Source: Frankiales bacterium (GTDB lineage: Bacteria > Actinomycetota > Actinomycetes > Mycobacteriales > SCTD01). From it: a stretch of DNA of 8,322 bases. The stretch spans positions 1 through 8,322 of the forward strand of contig JAOPVD010000204.1 in assembly GCA_025966295.1 (NCBI GenBank), given 5' to 3'. Of this stretch, positions 6,769 to 8,322 are shown one piece after another (within the stretch, counting starts at the first letter, position 1; every line of letters begins with the position of its first letter). A program made the position numbers and the translations under genes. Below the pieces are notes generated by a model, which was not told the origin of the DNA, made no database searches, and was given only the letters and a program-made list of their open reading frames with translations.

Positions 6769-8175
6769 CTAGGCCTCCAGGAAGCCCTGTTCCACCAGTC
6801 GGCGGACCACCGGGAGCACCTGCTCGGCGGCCTCGGCGGGGGCCAGCCCGGCGCCGGCGGCGAGCACGGCGACCAGGTCGCCGAGCGGCTGGCTGCCGTC
6901 GCAGGCGGCCAGCAGCGTCGCGCCGTAGAGGTCGACGCCGCCGCTCCAGCGCAGCCCGGCCTCCTGCTGCAGCAGCTGGTTGGCGGCCGTCCAGCCCTCC
7001 TCGGTGCGGGTCGCGACCTGGTGCAGCCGGACGTCCTCCCGCAGCCGGAGCGGTACGGCGAGCAGGTCGCCCTCCAGCAGCCGCCGGCGGGTGAAGTGGG
7101 CGAGCACCTCGTCGCCCCAGGTCGGTGCGGTCGGCTGGTCGACGTGGTCCAGCGTGACCAGCGGGGCCAGGCCGTCCGTGCGCTTGTGCATCGCGACCAC
7201 GCCGAAGGCCACGGCGTCGACGCCGGACAGGCCGTCGACCCACGCGTCGTACAGGCTGTCGAAGGCGGTCTCGTCGGTGTCGCGCAGCCAGGCGGTGACG
7301 TACTCCTCGGGCTCGGCCAGCTCGCGCTGCACGACCCAGGCGTCGCAGCCGGTGCCCTCGAACCACGAGCGGATGCGGGCGTCACCGTCCTCGCCGGTCA
7401 GGTGCAGCCAGTTGACGAGCAGGACGGCGTAACCGCCCGGGGCGAGGACGGCCGGCAGGTCCTGCACCAGCCGGCGGCAGAGCTCGTCACCCTCATAGCC
7501 GCCGTCGCGGTAGGTGTAGCGGCGACCGGGTGAGACCACGAACGGCGGGTTGCTCACCACCAGGTCGAAGGCCTCGCCGGCCACGGGGGCGAGCAGGTCG
7601 CCGGCCCGGGCGTCGAGCTCCACCCCGCCGAGGGCAGCGGCGAGCCGGGTGAACGCGACGGCGCGGGGGTTGCGGTCGGTGGCCACCACCTGCCCGGCGT
7701 GGTCCTCGGCGAGCAGGGCCTGGATGCCGGCGCCGGCACCCAGGTCGAGGACCCGGTCGACGAGCCGCCGTGGGGTGGCCGCCGCCAGCGTCAGGCTCGC
7801 CGCGCCGACGCCCAGGACCTGCTCGGCCTCCACCGCGGCCGCCGCGCTACCGGGGTCGTGCGGCACCGTGACGTCGACGCCGCCGTGCCTGACCGCCTGC
7901 AGCCGGACCCGGGCGCGGCCGTCCGGCCCGACCCAGCTGTCGGGCAGCGTGCCGGGGGCCACGGGGGCGCCCAGCACCAGCGCCCGGGCGAGCCGGGCCA
8001 GCGGAGCCGATCCGCTGCTGCGGCGCAGCAGCGGGCTCAGCTCGCCGCGGTCCAGGTGCTGGCGATGGCCGGCGCCCAGCAGCTCGTCGAGCGCGGCGGC
8101 GGACCAGCCGGCCTCGGTGAGTGCCTCCCGCACCCGCGGCGCGTCGGCGAGCAGGGCGGTGGGGTCGACGAGCAC
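6769..8175 (-). CDS. Class I SAM-dependent methyltransferase with NPPF motif
   Basis: The 468-residue protein belongs to the class I (Rossmann) methyltransferases of the 'small methyltransferase' group that modify amide or base nitrogens (relatives include PrmC/HemK and RlmG). Motif I is VLDLGAGAGIQALLA (142-156), the acidic residue for the SAM ribose is D167 in VVATDRNP, and the catalytic motif is NPPF (209-212), followed by YTYRDGGYEGDELCRRLV. The first 135 or so residues form a separate helical N-terminal domain, and about 330-468 look like a helical or winged-helix C-terminal domain; both match the layout of uncharacterised actinobacterial methyltransferases, which I recall as carrying DUF7059. 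The target (protein glutamine, rRNA or other) cannot be read from sequence. The start is GTG at 8175 with no clear Shine-Dalgarno. It precedes topA on the same strand, 120 bp away, and may be a separate transcription unit. Confidence 0.85.
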   Translation of the reverse strand: MLVDPTALLADAPRVREALTEAGWSAAALDELLGAGHRQHLDRGELSPLLRRSSGSAPLARLARALVLGAPVAPGTLPDSWVGPDGRARVRLQAVRHGGVDVTVPHDPGSAAAAVEAEQVLGVGAASLTLAAATPRRLVDRVLDLGAGAGIQALLAEDHAGQVVATDRNPRAVAFTRLAAALGGVELDARAGDLLAPVAGEAFDLVVSNPPFVVSPGRRYTYRDGGYEGDELCRRLVQDLPAVLAPGGYAVLLVNWLHLTGEDGDARIRSWFEGTGCDAWVVQRELAEPEEYVTAWLRDTDETAFDSLYDAWVDGLSGVDAVAFGVVAMHKRTDGLAPLVTLDHVDQPTAPTWGDEVLAHFTRRRLLEGDLLAVPLRLREDVRLHQVATRTEEGWTAANQLLQQEAGLRWSGGVDLYGATLLAACDGSQPLGDLVAVLAAGAGLAPAEAAEQVLPVVRRLVEQGFLEA

Positions 8176-8184
8176 GCCCGCACG

Positions 8185-8190
8185 CTAGTA
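8185..8190 (-). promoter_or_regulatory. Possible -10 box directly before the methyltransferase start
   Basis: The minus strand reads TACTAG, followed by 9 nt to the GTG start. It matches only TAnnn of the actinobacterial -10 pattern. If real, transcription would begin at or within a few nt of the start codon, giving a leaderless mRNA. That would explain the missing ribosome binding site, but the evidence is slight. Confidence 0.2.
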
Positions 8191-8191
8191 G

Positions 8192-8227
8192 CAGGAGGCC
8201 GGGACGCTCGCGGGTCCCGGCCTCCTG
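8192..8227 (-). terminator. Perfect 14-bp hairpin, probable terminator of the upstream gene
   Basis: CAGGAGGCCGGGAC (8192-8205) and GTCCCGGCCTCCTG (8214-8227) are exact reverse complements around an 8-nt loop. The hairpin starts 12 nt after the TAG stop of the upstream partial gene. No T-run follows. The stem, its GC content and its place right after a stop codon make a terminator the best reading. Only 16 nt separate it from the methyltransferase start. Confidence 0.75.
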
Positions 8228-8239
8228 GTCGATCGCGGG

Positions 8240-8322
8240 CTACTGCCCGGTGCGGCGCAGCCGCTGCACCCCGAACGCGGTCGCCAGCAGGACCAGCGCG
8301 CCGGCGGCGGCCAGCGGCGCAC
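8240..8322 (-). CDS. C-terminal end of an unidentified membrane-anchored protein, cut by window edge
   Basis: Only 26 complete codons before TAG (8242-8240) are present. They encode about 16 small and hydrophobic residues (Ala, Leu, Val, Gly) followed by FGVQRLRRTGQ. This is the form of a last transmembrane helix with a short positive cytoplasmic tail, as in type I membrane proteins, substrate-anchoring sortase signals and many secreted actinobacterial proteins with a C-terminal anchor. A terminator-like hairpin follows the stop. The frame choice rests on the hydrophobic-then-basic pattern, the stop, and the hairpin after it. The family cannot be named from this fragment; an LPXTG-type motif, if any, would lie beyond the edge. 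Confidence 0.6.
   Translation of the reverse strand, partial: APLAAAGALVLLATAFGVQRLRRTGQ

Noticed and set aside
6763..7533. A 256-codon plus-strand frame opposite the methyltransferase
   Set aside because: It is antisense to a gene with clear SAM-binding and NPPF motifs, and it has no recognisable domain or ribosome binding site.
1..8322. Search for CRISPR arrays, insertion sequences, attachment sites, phage genes and defence systems
   Set aside because: No spaced direct repeats, transposase or integrase motifs, terminal inverted repeats or tRNA-end duplications were seen. The tRNA-Thr 3' end is followed at once by a hairpin and prfC, with no integrated element.

Overview
The window is chromosomal, very GC-rich DNA from an actinobacterium. 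Base composition, GTG starts throughout, the gene order topA / tmk / holB, a topoisomerase I with a lysine-alanine tail instead of zinc fingers, and a thymidylate kinase fused to an MFS transporter all point to Actinomycetes. A Geodermatophilus/Blastococcus-like lineage is my best guess, but that is inference. Every gene I can support lies on the minus strand, so transcription runs from high to low coordinates.

Read in the direction of transcription, the layout is as follows. (1) 8322-8240: the last codons of an unidentified protein ending in a membrane anchor, followed by a perfect 14-bp hairpin (8227-8192). (2) 8175-6769: a class I SAM-dependent methyltransferase with an NPPF motif. (3) A 120-bp gap (6768-6649) with a perfect TTGACA box and a good ribosome binding site, followed by topA (6648-3967), DNA topoisomerase I. 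(4) After 20 bp, a 655-residue fusion of a 12-helix MFS transporter domain to a complete thymidylate kinase (3946-1979). (5) holB (1982-807), DNA polymerase III delta prime, whose GTG start overlaps the kinase stop as GTGA. (6) tRNA-Thr(CGT) with encoded CCA (779-704), followed by a perfect 11-bp hairpin. (7) The first 213 codons of prfC, peptide chain release factor 3 (641 to the window edge).

The central genes topA, MFS-tmk and holB look like one replication-related operon: supercoil relaxation, dTTP precursor supply and clamp loading, with 20-bp and -4-bp junctions. The tRNA and prfC downstream serve translation and probably have their own promoters.

I found no mobile element, CRISPR array, phage remnant or defence system. 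The region is mostly housekeeping. The most unusual items are the transporter-kinase fusion, the two strong hairpins squeezed against the starts of the genes that follow them, and the use of GTG as start codon by all five genes whose start is visible. No gene-free stretch exceeds about 120 bases.
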